DNA from: Coemansia sp. RSA 922 | Lineage: Eukaryota > Kickxellomycota > Kickxellomycetes > Kickxellales > Kickxellaceae | Assembly: GCA_027577415.1 (NCBI GenBank) | Contig: JANBQS010000193.1 | Span: 1-27,149 of the forward strand | Direction: 5' to 3' | Length of the DNA: 27,149 bases | Shown: positions 15,736-23,128 of the stretch, in pieces | Numbering within the stretch: the first letter of the stretch is position 1 | Layout: every line of letters begins with the position of its first letter | Notes under the pieces: generated by a model | Seen by the model: the letters and a program-made list of their open reading frames with translations, nothing else | Told to the model about the DNA's origin: nothing | Database searches by the model: none | Made by a program: the position numbers and the translations under genes

Positions 15736-16391
15736 TATAAAGAAATAAGAAAGTATGTGTGTGTGTGTGAGTGAGTAAAAGTAAAGAAGAAAAAATGGTA
15801 GAGAGGGAGCAAGAGTTTCTTCCTTTTTATACCCCTGAGAAAGAGCGGGATTTGAAAAAAAAAAAATCTGTTTGGCAGTCATAGGTTCAAGAAGAAGAAA
15901 GTAGCGTGCTCCGTAAAGAATTGGAGGCCAAAGCGCGTGAATACTCACATGTTGTTTTTTGTAAGTCGAAGGGAGTAGGCGCTGACTTGGAGATTTCCTG
16001 CAAAGAAAGGTAAACCAAGTGCTGAGAGAAAAAAATTCTGCCAAAGTCAGCGTTCTAACCCCATGATAATTGTAAAATCAACGTCCATCTCATGACATTT
16101 TTTGGAAAGTAGCAGCATGCCCATGCTTACCAAAACAAGAAAAATCCTAATCGATAGCCATCACCATACAATTTTTTTTGTACTCGTGTCTTGTTCTTTT
16201 GCAATCAACAGAAGAGAAGAACAAAGCTTATCACGCTAGATCTTTTTATTTTTTACTATTCCCTTTTTTGGTGAATAAATACGTCAGGCGACTAACAAAA
16301 AAAAAAGTGTATGTTTTTTATTCTCAAAAAACAAAAAACCATCTACTGAAGAAGAACAATTATCAAGATGTGTCTATATTAAACAAACTAG
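15736..16391 (-). promoter_or_regulatory. Upstream region of small gene B
   Basis: These 656 bases hold no credible gene. On the minus strand the core promoter TCAGGGGTATAAAA (15825-15838) lies about 90 bases before the start of B; the same 14 bases occur before small gene E. A short GT-repeat is at about 15753-15770. Further out is an inverted pair, CGCTGACTTGG (15980-15990) and CCAAAGTCAGCG (16041-16052). CCCCATGATA (16059-16068) also occurs upstream of small gene A. From about 16070 to 16391 the DNA is A/T-rich with poly(A) and poly(T) runs and probably includes the 3' region of gene C. A 74-codon plus-strand frame there looks like chance. Confidence 0.5.
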
Positions 16392-16757
16392 TCAAGGTTT
16401 AACCCAATTGGTCCACTCACAAAGTACCATCATTGGGTCTACTTGTGTAAAAGAAGAGTATCCAAAAGTTGGACCTTTACCCCTATTGTTAAATATAGCT
16501 ACTCCACACTTTTGTGGATTACTTTCAAAAATTAAGCCAAGAATACCGTCCACAGCTTCTTCAGGGATGAGAACCATGTACCCAACTTCTTTAGCCCAGT
16601 CGGCTAAATCCTTGACGCCTCCAGTAAGTCCATCTACTGTACCATTTGAACCTACCTCTTCCTTGGGGCCTAAAATAAGGACAACTTTTTCGTGCTTATG
16701 TATATAGCGACCAAGCATTTCCATAGAGCTTTGACGAGAAACAGTTGGGGTAATCAT
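16392..16757 (-). CDS. Small orphan protein C, thioredoxin-like pattern without CxxC
   Basis: Encodes 121 residues. An N-terminal helix (SMEMLGRYIHKHE) precedes strand KVVLILGPKEE, a Gly-rich loop, helix KDLADWAKEVG, strand YMVLIPEE, a short helix, and strand CGVAIFNNRGK with a final aromatic-rich segment ending EWTNWVKP. The strand-helix-strand then strand-turn-helix order recalls a thioredoxin-like fold, but no CxxC is present. Of the five small genes it is closest to B, most clearly in the segments GVKDLADWAK versus GLKELKIWAN. There is no signal peptide, membrane segment or known motif. The start is the first ATG; a TATA box (GTATAAAA, 16921-16928, minus strand) is about 165 bases upstream. 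It is the middle member of the tandem B-C-D array. Function unknown. Confidence 0.68.
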   Translation of the reverse strand: MITPTVSRQSSMEMLGRYIHKHEKVVLILGPKEEVGSNGTVDGLTGGVKDLADWAKEVGYMVLIPEEAVDGILGLIFESNPQKCGVAIFNNRGKGPTFGYSSFTQVDPMMVLCEWTNWVKP

Positions 16758-16920
16758 TTGAAAAATTTAATAAAATTTAATGAAGAAATTTGGAGAGTAA
16801 GGAAAGAGGAAGAACGAAAAACTCTTTTTGGTTTCTTGTCCCCCACCCCTCCAAGCATGACTGTGAAGAAATGTTTGACTGAGAGGATCGGAAACAGAAT
16901 TAAAAGAATAGCATGCTTTT

Positions 16921-16928
16921 TTTTATAC
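16921..16928 (-). promoter_or_regulatory. TATA box of small gene C
   Basis: GTATAAAA on the minus strand, followed after an A-run by GCATGC, lies about 165 bases before the ATG of gene C. Small gene E likewise has GGCATGC just after its TATA box, so the two core regions look alike. Confidence 0.45.
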
Positions 16929-17019
16929 AAAAAAAGAGGACAAGAATAGAATGATTCTCTCTTTAAAGGAAAAAAAAAAATAGTAGCATGATTTTATAAA
17001 GTAATAAAAAAAAGAAAAT

Positions 17020-17421
17020 CTACAAAATAACGCAACAAGAAAAGTTATAATTTGGTTGATTATTGCCAGAAGATGTAGCTTTTGCAGCGGTAGGATTCTG
17101 GAGCGCCTTGAGACTTTTTTCAAACTTGTCAAGTTCAAAAGTCAGATTCGCAATCTTGGCTTCACCATTAGCGAAAAAGGCAACACCCTCTTTGATTAGA
17201 AGTTCCTTCTTTTCCTTAAACGCTTCAACACCATCAAAAGTCATAGCATTAAATGGGACTTTGTTTGTTTCGAGCAAAATAAGTACTAAGGGATCCGTCA
17301 GTTGTTTAAATCGATTGTAACCGCCATCCGACGGAGAAGGTAAGAATACTACACAGTATGGTTTGCCTTTGACAAAGTCTTCGGCAGCGCTACAACTCAA
17401 TAGTGGAGAGACAAACATCAT
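17020..17421 (-). CDS. Small orphan protein D, thioredoxin-like pattern with a C-terminal CaaX box
   Basis: Encodes 133 residues. An N-terminal segment leads to strand YCVVFLPSP, helices, strand VPFNAMTF, a charged helix, then KEGVAFFANGEAKIANL and helix DKFEKSLKAL. That end is close in pattern to the last two strands and helix of thioredoxin, with Gly in place of the cis-proline; no CxxC is present. A Ser/Asn-rich linker follows, ending in Cys-Cys-Val-Ile-Leu. The last four residues (CVIL, 130-133) form a CaaX box whose Leu favours geranylgeranylation, and the preceding Cys129 could be palmitoylated. This suggests attachment to the cytosolic face of a membrane. It is the first gene of the tandem D-C-B array and is divergent from NXT1. 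Fold and lipidation are inferences; the open frame and its end are directly visible. Confidence 0.72.
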   Translation of the reverse strand: MMFVSPLLSCSAAEDFVKGKPYCVVFLPSPSDGGYNRFKQLTDPLVLILLETNKVPFNAMTFDGVEAFKEKKELLIKEGVAFFANGEAKIANLTFELDKFEKSLKALQNPTAAKATSSGNNQPNYNFSCCVIL

Positions 17422-17727
17422 AAAAGGTTAAAAAAAATAAAAGAAGAGATATACAAGTAGTAAAAAAAAAGATGCGAGGAGAGAAGAAGAGAAGAGATGT
17501 GAGTTGGATGGGCGAAATAGGTATTTAATTGAACCGCCAATCTTTGCTTTCTTTCTTTCAAGCGGGTCTCTTACAAAGAAACTTGCTTTGTAAAAAGTAC
17601 ACGTGATATAAAAAAGAACCCATTGTATAAAGCACATCCAAAAAGAACAAGTAAAGAAAAAAAAGAGAGGCGAGAGATTGCATTCTGATAAAGAAAACAA
17701 AATAAACCTTTTATTCCTTTTATTACA
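17422..17727. promoter_or_regulatory. Shared upstream region of small gene D and NXT1
   Basis: These 306 bases lie between two divergent genes. A perfect inverted repeat, TTACAAAG (17571-17578) and CTTTGTAA (17586-17593) with a 7-base spacer, sits near the middle. An E-box CACGTG (17600-17605) follows and runs straight into a plus-strand TATA box (TATAAAA from 17607), about 120 bases before the NXT1 start. On the minus side TTAAATA at about 17522-17528 could serve gene D. Pyrimidine-rich repeats (CTTTCTTTCTTTC) are at about 17547-17560. Confidence 0.5.
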
Positions 17728-18099
17728 ATGTTTCAACAACAGGATACAAAGCAAGTATCTTCACAGTCTCTCAACATGGGTGAGCGGTTTGTAGACCAGT
17801 ATTACAGTGGGTTCAACAAATGTGGAAAGTACTATCAACCAGCCAGTAAAGTGATGTGGAACGGTAATGGATACAGCGGTGAGCAATTCAAGACCACAAT
17901 ACTACCAGACCTCCAACGTCAGCTCTCACAATTCGAAGTAACAGGATTCGACTGCCACTCACTAGGCGACGGACCCACATTGATTACAGTCAGCGGCACG
18001 GCCAAAGTAGATCGCAAAGAACGGTTCTCACAGACTTTTATCATTGAACGGACCGGAGGACTGACTTATATCCAGAGTGATTGCTTTAGAATAGTATGA
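17728..18099 (+). CDS. NXT1: NTF2-related mRNA export factor NXT1/p15
   Basis: Encodes 123 residues with an NTF2-like fold. p15 (NXT1) forms a heterodimer with the large export receptor (Mex67/NXF1) and helps move mRNA through nuclear pores. The sequence follows the animal p15 pattern: helix GERFVDQYYSGFNK, then VMWNGNGYSGEQF (WNGN at 44-47; animal p15 has VWNGN..SG), strands through FEVTGFDCHSL and LITVSGTAKV, and the end QSDCFRIV (SDCFR at 117-121), where animal p15 also has SDCFRF. Ran-binding NTF2 itself lacks the WNGN and SDCFR features. Yeasts such as Saccharomyces use the diverged Mtr2 here, so an animal-like p15 fits an early-diverging fungus. It converges with HEH1, with only 40 bases between the stops. 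Confidence 0.85.
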   Translation: MFQQQDTKQVSSQSLNMGERFVDQYYSGFNKCGKYYQPASKVMWNGNGYSGEQFKTTILPDLQRQLSQFEVTGFDCHSLGDGPTLITVSGTAKVDRKERFSQTFIIERTGGLTYIQSDCFRIV

Positions 18100-18139
18100 T
18101 ATTGATAAGAATATATAAGAAAAAGAAAGAAAAAGAAAA

Positions 18140-21100
18140 TTATTGTGGACCAGGAGATAAAACTCGCGTTGGCGAGGCAAAAGGAGAGCCGAATGGCGAG
18201 AATGCATCCATATCCTCTTCATCGTCAAGCGGACCGATCCATTCCCAGACGCGCATTGGCTCACCACGGACCGCCGTCGTACGGCAGCGCACATTAGCAC
18301 TACGCTCAACAACAGCACGCACCCGGTCCCAGACACCAGCTCTCGCCCTGGGGTCATAGTAGACAGTAGCAGGGCCATTACCCTCCAGCTCAGGAGTATC
18401 CGGCAGACTATTAGGCCCAGCGCCGCCGCCAGCAAGAAGCAAAAGGTCGCGCAGCTGCAGCGACGGGATGGCCGGCGACGGAGACAGCGCCGGGTCGAGG
18501 TAATGGCGGCGTGCCTGGCGCTTAAGGCGGCGCAGCGCACTACCCACAAGCGCATCAGCAGCGCGCTGCTCTGCACGGCGGGCAGCCATGCGGCGAGAGA
18601 CGACTATGGCTACAACAGACACGCCCACAAGGCTCAGCAGGCCAGGCAGATTGCCCAGCATAAAGTCGAGCACCAAGTTACGCGCGCGACACGTCAGAGG
18701 CTGGCTGCCGCGGTGGGCGACAAAATAGGACTTTTCCACCGAGCCGCCCTCCTCGTCTTCATCGTACTCTACAACATTGAGCGCCACCTCCGACCCGCGG
18801 TGCTTCTCCAGCTCGTCGACTGCGAGCTGGAACAGCACGTCAAAGTCGTCGTCGCCCAGCAGCGGCGACCGCACTGCAGACACGGCTCGGCGCAGGTCAG
18901 CCACGCTGACGCCCTTCAGCTCGACCTCGTCAGCCTCGTCCAGCACAGCCGGCTCCGCAACGCCCGAGCCGAACCACTTCTTCAGCCGCGAGCGCACGTC
19001 ATCGCCGACCGAGCCATCGCACTCAACGCGGCCACGGTGAGCCGCGCACTCGGCGACAAGCGCGTCGGCCAGCGCGTGCACGCGCAGCTCCGTCGACGCG
19101 TCGCGCACACACGAGGGCACACGCGGGATCCAGCGCGGCGCCAGCGGCGGGAACGAAATGACATGGCCGGCGTCGCACTGCACAGCCACGCGCTGATTGG
19201 CCACCACCCACTGGTCGCGCCGCCCGGGCTCGGCAGCGCGCCAGGCGGCCAGCGGCAGCTGAGGCGCACACTCGGCGTGCTCGGGGCAGCTCATTGGCTG
19301 CGGCTGCACGTATGCGCGCGCATACTGTGCCCAGTGGTTGATCTGATCAGCCACGCCAGCGCCAGGCGGCGGGGCCTCGGGCATCGGCAGCGCAGCGGGC
19401 ATCGCCAGCTCGGCTCGGGCGTTGCCAAAGCCCAGCGCCCACTGCTCGTGCGTGCGCCACGCCGCCAGCGCCGCCGCCGCCACGCCCACCCACGCCGCAA
19501 CGGTTCGCAGCGCGCCACGGCGCTTGTGCTTGAACTGCGGCTCACTGCGAGCCACACGGTCCCGGGCAGCTCGGCTCGGAATGCCCGTGGCGCCGCGCGA
19601 CTCGCTCAGCGTCGACGCCACCGACGACCGCCGCGAGTGCGAGCCGACGCGCGAGCCCTCGACGTGCTGGCGCAGCGTGGCCACACGCCGGCGCTGCAGA
19701 TCGCCGTCCGAATCACCGTCAGAATCACCGGTGGGCTGCTGCACCACACGCGGTGCCAGCGGATTGCGCGGCGCTACGGCGATGCGAGGGCCGACGGGTG
19801 GCAGCCTGCTGATCTGGCTGATCTGGTTAGTGGTCGCACGCCGGTGGTGCTGCGGCTGCACGACCGGCGGCGCTTGCTGATTGGCCGACGCCAGCTGCCG
19901 CAGAGCATCAGGCGTCATAGTGAATCGAGTGCTTGGTGCTGATGCCAGCGGCCGCTCCAGATTGAACTTTGGCGGGCCAGTGGGAGGAAGGTCTCTAGCA
20001 GGCACCTTAATGTCTTGCTGCTGGTGTTGCTGCTGAGGGGGCTGCTGCTGCTGCTGGAACCGAGCGACAAGGTCGTCGACATGCGACTGAGGCAGCTCTG
20101 GCTCCTCCAGGTCCTCATGCTGATCCAGGTCCAGATCCTCACCAGGGCCATCGCCCTCGTCGTGGGCCATTTCCGGCGTGGGTGGAGCCGGAGCCGGAGC
20201 GGCTCTGGGCAGGGCCACTTTGAACGACAGGTCCGACACCTGCGACTTGCGAAGGGCGGCCATTGGCGTGACAGGCCCCGCAGCTGCGGCATCAGCACTC
20301 GGCGGCTGCTCGGCCTTGCGCCGCCTTTTGCGCGCAGTCTCGGGGCTGCTCTGGAACGGATTCTCGTCGGAAAAGTTGCCGGGCTTCTTCGCGCGGTCCT
20401 TGCTGGCGGTAGCAGTCACGTGCTTGCGAGGCCTCTCGCTGGGGCTGTCGGAGGGCTTCTCGCCCTGGCGGTGCTTGGCAATCCGCTGCCGCTGGGCGTC
20501 GTTGACGCGGGGCTTGGCCGGCGTGAAAATCTCATCGTCGCCGCTGTCGACCGCCTGGCTGCCGCTGTCGTCGGCGTCGCTGAGCTTGCGCTTCGCCCCG
20601 GCCTTCACCGCCACGGCCTTGTCCATTGTGGACTTGGGCGGCGGGCTGTCGGCCGCCTGCGAAAGCGCCTCGGGTCTGATCTTCTTAGTCTTCTTCTTGG
20701 CCTTGTCCTTGTCGACAGGAGCAATAGCTGCCGCCGGCCTAGTCGAACTTGTTGAGGGTGCTACTACCCGGGCCGTAACTGGTTTCGCTACCGGCCTGGA
20801 AACAGGCGTCACTGGTGCTCTAGTAGAAGTCGTTGCTGTCGGACGACTAGTAGGTGTGCCCGGCGCCCGAGCAACCGGAGTCGTTGGAGGCCTGGCAACA
20901 GGCGTCACTGGGGCGTGAGTAATAGGTTTCGCTGGCGCCTTGGCAACAGGAGTCACTGGAGCCCTCGTAGTGGTAGTAGTAGTTGCCGGAGGTTTAGATG
21001 TAGTAGTAGTCGCCGGAGGTTTAGTTGTAGTCGTTTCGTCCTTCGTGTCACGCTTCACCATCGGCGGCCGACTACGCTCAACAGGCTTTGGCGTACGAGC

Positions 21101-21367
21101 CCTCGTGCGCTCGCCAATGGCACTAGCCGACGGCATTACTTCAATGTCACGACCATCGGGCTTGACGCGCTTCAGCTTCTTGGCTTCCTTGCGTAGCTTG
21201 CTGGCTTGATCCAATACACCACGTTGAAGAATTCCCAACAGCTCGCTCTTTTTGGCGTTACTTGGAAATTCTACAGAATGCTTGTTAAGAATATTGCGAA
21301 TCGCCGACATCTTTAACCCCTGTGGGTCAAAGCCAGCATCAAGATACTGTTCTCCACTACTACTCAT
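18140..21367 (-). CDS. HEH1: Inner nuclear membrane protein with HeH and MSC domains (Heh1/Src1/Man1 type)
   Basis: Encodes 1075 residues. Residues about 8-52 form a HeH (LEM-like) DNA-binding domain: YLDAGFDPQGLK, then SAIRNILNKHSVEFPSNAKKSELLGIL. A long disordered part follows, with a Thr/Pro/Val repeat region (about 113-197), basic clusters that could be nuclear localisation signals (KKKTKKIR, ARKRRRK) and a Gln-rich stretch (about 436-453). Membrane segment 1 is near 625-643. A lumenal Cys-containing MSC domain (CPEHAECAPQL through VPSCVRDAS) precedes segment 2 near 900-920. The nucleoplasmic end (NVRCRTTAVRG, RVWEWIGPL) matches the MSC winged-helix part. Yeast relatives tether chromatin and rDNA and help ESCRT-III watch over nuclear pores. 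It is longer than yeast Heh1 (834), mostly through the linker. Confidence 0.9.
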   Translation of the reverse strand: MSSSGEQYLDAGFDPQGLKMSAIRNILNKHSVEFPSNAKKSELLGILQRGVLDQASKLRKEAKKLKRVKPDGRDIEVMPSASAIGERTRARTPKPVERSRPPMVKRDTKDETTTTKPPATTTTSKPPATTTTTTRAPVTPVAKAPAKPITHAPVTPVARPPTTPVARAPGTPTSRPTATTSTRAPVTPVSRPVAKPVTARVVAPSTSSTRPAAAIAPVDKDKAKKKTKKIRPEALSQAADSPPPKSTMDKAVAVKAGAKRKLSDADDSGSQAVDSGDDEIFTPAKPRVNDAQRQRIAKHRQGEKPSDSPSERPRKHVTATASKDRAKKPGNFSDENPFQSSPETARKRRRKAEQPPSADAAAAGPVTPMAALRKSQVSDLSFKVALPRAAPAPAPPTPEMAHDEGDGPGEDLDLDQHEDLEEPELPQSHVDDLVARFQQQQQPPQQQHQQQDIKVPARDLPPTGPPKFNLERPLASAPSTRFTMTPDALRQLASANQQAPPVVQPQHHRRATTNQISQISRLPPVGPRIAVAPRNPLAPRVVQQPTGDSDGDSDGDLQRRRVATLRQHVEGSRVGSHSRRSSVASTLSESRGATGIPSRAARDRVARSEPQFKHKRRGALRTVAAWVGVAAAALAAWRTHEQWALGFGNARAELAMPAALPMPEAPPPGAGVADQINHWAQYARAYVQPQPMSCPEHAECAPQLPLAAWRAAEPGRRDQWVVANQRVAVQCDAGHVISFPPLAPRWIPRVPSCVRDASTELRVHALADALVAECAAHRGRVECDGSVGDDVRSRLKKWFGSGVAEPAVLDEADEVELKGVSVADLRRAVSAVRSPLLGDDDFDVLFQLAVDELEKHRGSEVALNVVEYDEDEEGGSVEKSYFVAHRGSQPLTCRARNLVLDFMLGNLPGLLSLVGVSVVAIVVSRRMAARRAEQRAADALVGSALRRLKRQARRHYLDPALSPSPAIPSLQLRDLLLLAGGGAGPNSLPDTPELEGNGPATVYYDPRARAGVWDRVRAVVERSANVRCRTTAVRGEPMRVWEWIGPLDDEEDMDAFSPFGSPFASPTRVLSPGPQ
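20007..20062 (-). repeat. CAG-type repeat coding a Gln-rich stretch in HEH1
   Basis: Interrupted CTG/TTG triplets on the plus strand encode a run of Gln broken by Pro and His (about residues 436-453 of the HEH1 protein). It lies in the disordered linker and may vary in length between strains. Confidence 0.6.
20779..21030 (-). repeat. Degenerate minisatellite coding Thr/Pro/Val repeats in HEH1
   Basis: About 250 bases of imperfect repeats (recurring TGGCAACAGGCGTCACTGG-like units) encode repeated APVTPVA and KPPATTT blocks at about residues 113-197 of the HEH1 protein. The right end is a GTAGTAGTAGT-like tract encoding Thr runs. The region is Pro/Thr/Ala-rich and probably extended. Confidence 0.7.
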
Positions 21368-21513
21368 TGTAAAAAGAATTAAAAAAAGATAAATAAAATA
21401 ATAATTTGAGAGAACGCGTGGAGAAAAAGAAAAAAAGGGGAGGATAGCCCCACCCCCCCACTAAAAAAAATAAACAAAAAAAAAGATTTTATTTTTTATT
21501 TTCATCAGCCACC

Positions 21514-21531
21514 CGTGATTGGCTGACGTAA
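21514..21531. promoter_or_regulatory. CCAAT box next to a CRE-like site upstream of HEH1
   Basis: ATTGG (a reversed CCAAT box, 21518-21522) is one base from TGACGTAA (21524-21531), about 150 bases upstream of the HEH1 start codon. CCAAT boxes bind the HAP/NF-Y complex and TGACGTAA-type sites bind bZIP factors of the CREB/ATF class. Use in this organism is inferred. Confidence 0.45.
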
Positions 21532-21559
21532 ATGCCACGTACAAAAAAAAATAATAGCT

Positions 21560-23128
21560 TTAGTGCAGAGTTGGCATGTGGACTGCAGACTGGCCGTCTA
21601 CTTCTGCGTCCTCCTTGCGCCAAAGGCTGGTAATGGTCTTGAGCTGCGTGTAAAAGTTGACTCCAGACCGACCATAAAAGTTGGTATCGCCGAGGAATGA
21701 GTCCTTATTACCCGTAAACGAAAACATGGGCAGAGGCACCGGAATGGGCACATTGACGCCGACCTGGCCCGCATTCACCTCGGACTGGAACCGTCTGGCG
21801 CAGGGTCCAGACTGCGTGAACACCGATGCTCCATTGCCATAGCGATTGCCATTGACCAGCGCCAGCGCCTCGTCCAATGTCGCCACATGCACACACGACA
21901 GCACGGGCCCAAACACCTCCTCCTGGTAGCACTGCATGTCAGTCGTCACATTGGCAAGCACCGTAGGTCCCAAAAAGTTGCCCTTTGGGTACTTGGCCAC
22001 TCGCACCCCACGCCCATCCAATAGTAGCGACGCCCCCGCATCCACCGCCGACTGGATAAGCTCCTCGGCGCGATGCAAGGCCCTGGGCGAGATCATCGGA
22101 CCCAGATCAGCTCCTGGCTCCATGCCGCCGTCAACGCGTAGTCCGCGCGCGCGCTCAACGAGATCCGGGATCCACTCGCCGGCCTTGCCGACAAACACAG
22201 CCACGCTGAGCGCCATGCAGCGCTGGCCGGCCGCGCCAAAGGCAGCTCCGCTAATGGCGTTCAAAGTGTGCTCGCGGTTGGCGTCGGGCAAAATCACGGC
22301 GTGGTTCTTGGCGCCCAAGTTCGCCTGGCACCGCTTGCCGTGCTGCGTGGCGCGCCCATAAACATGCTTGCCAGCGGCGTTGCCGCCGACAAACGACACG
22401 GCCTTGACGCGGGGATCGCTCGTCAAAAAGTCGACTGTCTCATTGGCGCCATGCACAACGTTGACTACGCCGCGGGGCACGCCCACGTCGGCGCACAGCT
22501 GCGCCAGAATCATCGCTGCGCCGGGGTCGCGCTCCGACGGCTTGAGCATTATGGTGTTGCCCGTGACCAGCGCCACCGGCAGCATCCACAGCGGCATCAT
22601 CGCGGGGAAGTTGAACGGGCAGATGCCCGCCACGACGCCCAGCGGCTCGCGCACCGTGTACGTGTCCATGTCGGCCGCCACCTCCAAGCGCGTGCCAAGC
22701 ATGTACTCGGGAATGCCCGCCATCGAGTCGACCACCTGCAGCCCGCGCATAATGTCGCCGTGCGCGTCGCTCAAAACCTTGCCCTGCTCCATGACGATGC
22801 TCTCGGCCAACGCGTCGGTGTTGGCGCGGATGGCATACTGCAGATCCAGCATCAGCTTTTGGCGCCGCATGATCGACGTGCGCCGCCACTCGCCAAACGC
22901 CGACTGCGCGCTCTTTGCCGCCTCCTCCAGCTCGCTCGCAGTGGTCTTGGGCACGCGCGTCACGACCTCCTGCGTCGCTGGATTGTGCACGTCCATCCAC
23001 TCGCTGGCCTGCGACTCGACGAACTGCCCGTCGATGAACAGCTTGGTTGTTGCCGTGTGGCTCAGCCGAGCAGAAAGTGCGGCTTGGAAGCGCGCAGCTG
23101 GCGCCAAGCTACGACCGAGACGATACAT
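21560..23128 (-). CDS. ALDH6A1: Methylmalonate-semialdehyde dehydrogenase (CoA-acylating), mitochondrial
   Basis: Encodes 522 residues from the ATG at 23126-23128; a longer frame upstream has no ATG. The enzyme oxidises methylmalonate or malonate semialdehyde with NAD and CoA to propionyl- or acetyl-CoA plus CO2, in valine and pyrimidine breakdown in the mitochondrial matrix. The start MYRLGRSLAPAARFQAALSA is Arg/Ala-rich and free of acidic residues, a good matrix presequence. The body matches animal ALDH6A1 throughout: KLFIDGQFVES, GICPFNFPAMMPLWMLPVA, KPSERDPGA, QANLGAKNHAVILPDAN, the catalytic Cys near 304 in FGAAGQRCMALS, CYQEEVFGPVLSC and VGVNVPIPVPLPMFSFTG. As in this subfamily, Asn replaces the general-base Glu of other aldehyde dehydrogenases in GAKNH. 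Homology to ALDH6A1 is close and the call is secure. Confidence 0.95.
   Translation of the reverse strand: MYRLGRSLAPAARFQAALSARLSHTATTKLFIDGQFVESQASEWMDVHNPATQEVVTRVPKTTASELEEAAKSAQSAFGEWRRTSIMRRQKLMLDLQYAIRANTDALAESIVMEQGKVLSDAHGDIMRGLQVVDSMAGIPEYMLGTRLEVAADMDTYTVREPLGVVAGICPFNFPAMMPLWMLPVALVTGNTIMLKPSERDPGAAMILAQLCADVGVPRGVVNVVHGANETVDFLTSDPRVKAVSFVGGNAAGKHVYGRATQHGKRCQANLGAKNHAVILPDANREHTLNAISGAAFGAAGQRCMALSVAVFVGKAGEWIPDLVERARGLRVDGGMEPGADLGPMISPRALHRAEELIQSAVDAGASLLLDGRGVRVAKYPKGNFLGPTVLANVTTDMQCYQEEVFGPVLSCVHVATLDEALALVNGNRYGNGASVFTQSGPCARRFQSEVNAGQVGVNVPIPVPLPMFSFTGNKDSFLGDTNFYGRSGVNFYTQLKTITSLWRKEDAEVDGQSAVHMPTLH

Noticed and set aside
15736..16044. N-terminal extension of small gene B (frame open to 223 codons)
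   Set aside because: The extension runs through the core promoter and A/T-rich repeats; the internal ATG at 15733-15735 fits the TATA spacing.
16178..16402. 74-codon plus-strand frame between small genes B and C
   Set aside because: A/T-rich Lys/Phe/Tyr composition, no ATG start, and it runs into the 3' end of gene C.
18503..19942. 479-codon plus-strand frame inside HEH1
   Set aside because: It is a shadow with Arg/His/Ala-rich nonsense composition; the minus strand has the HeH and MSC domains.
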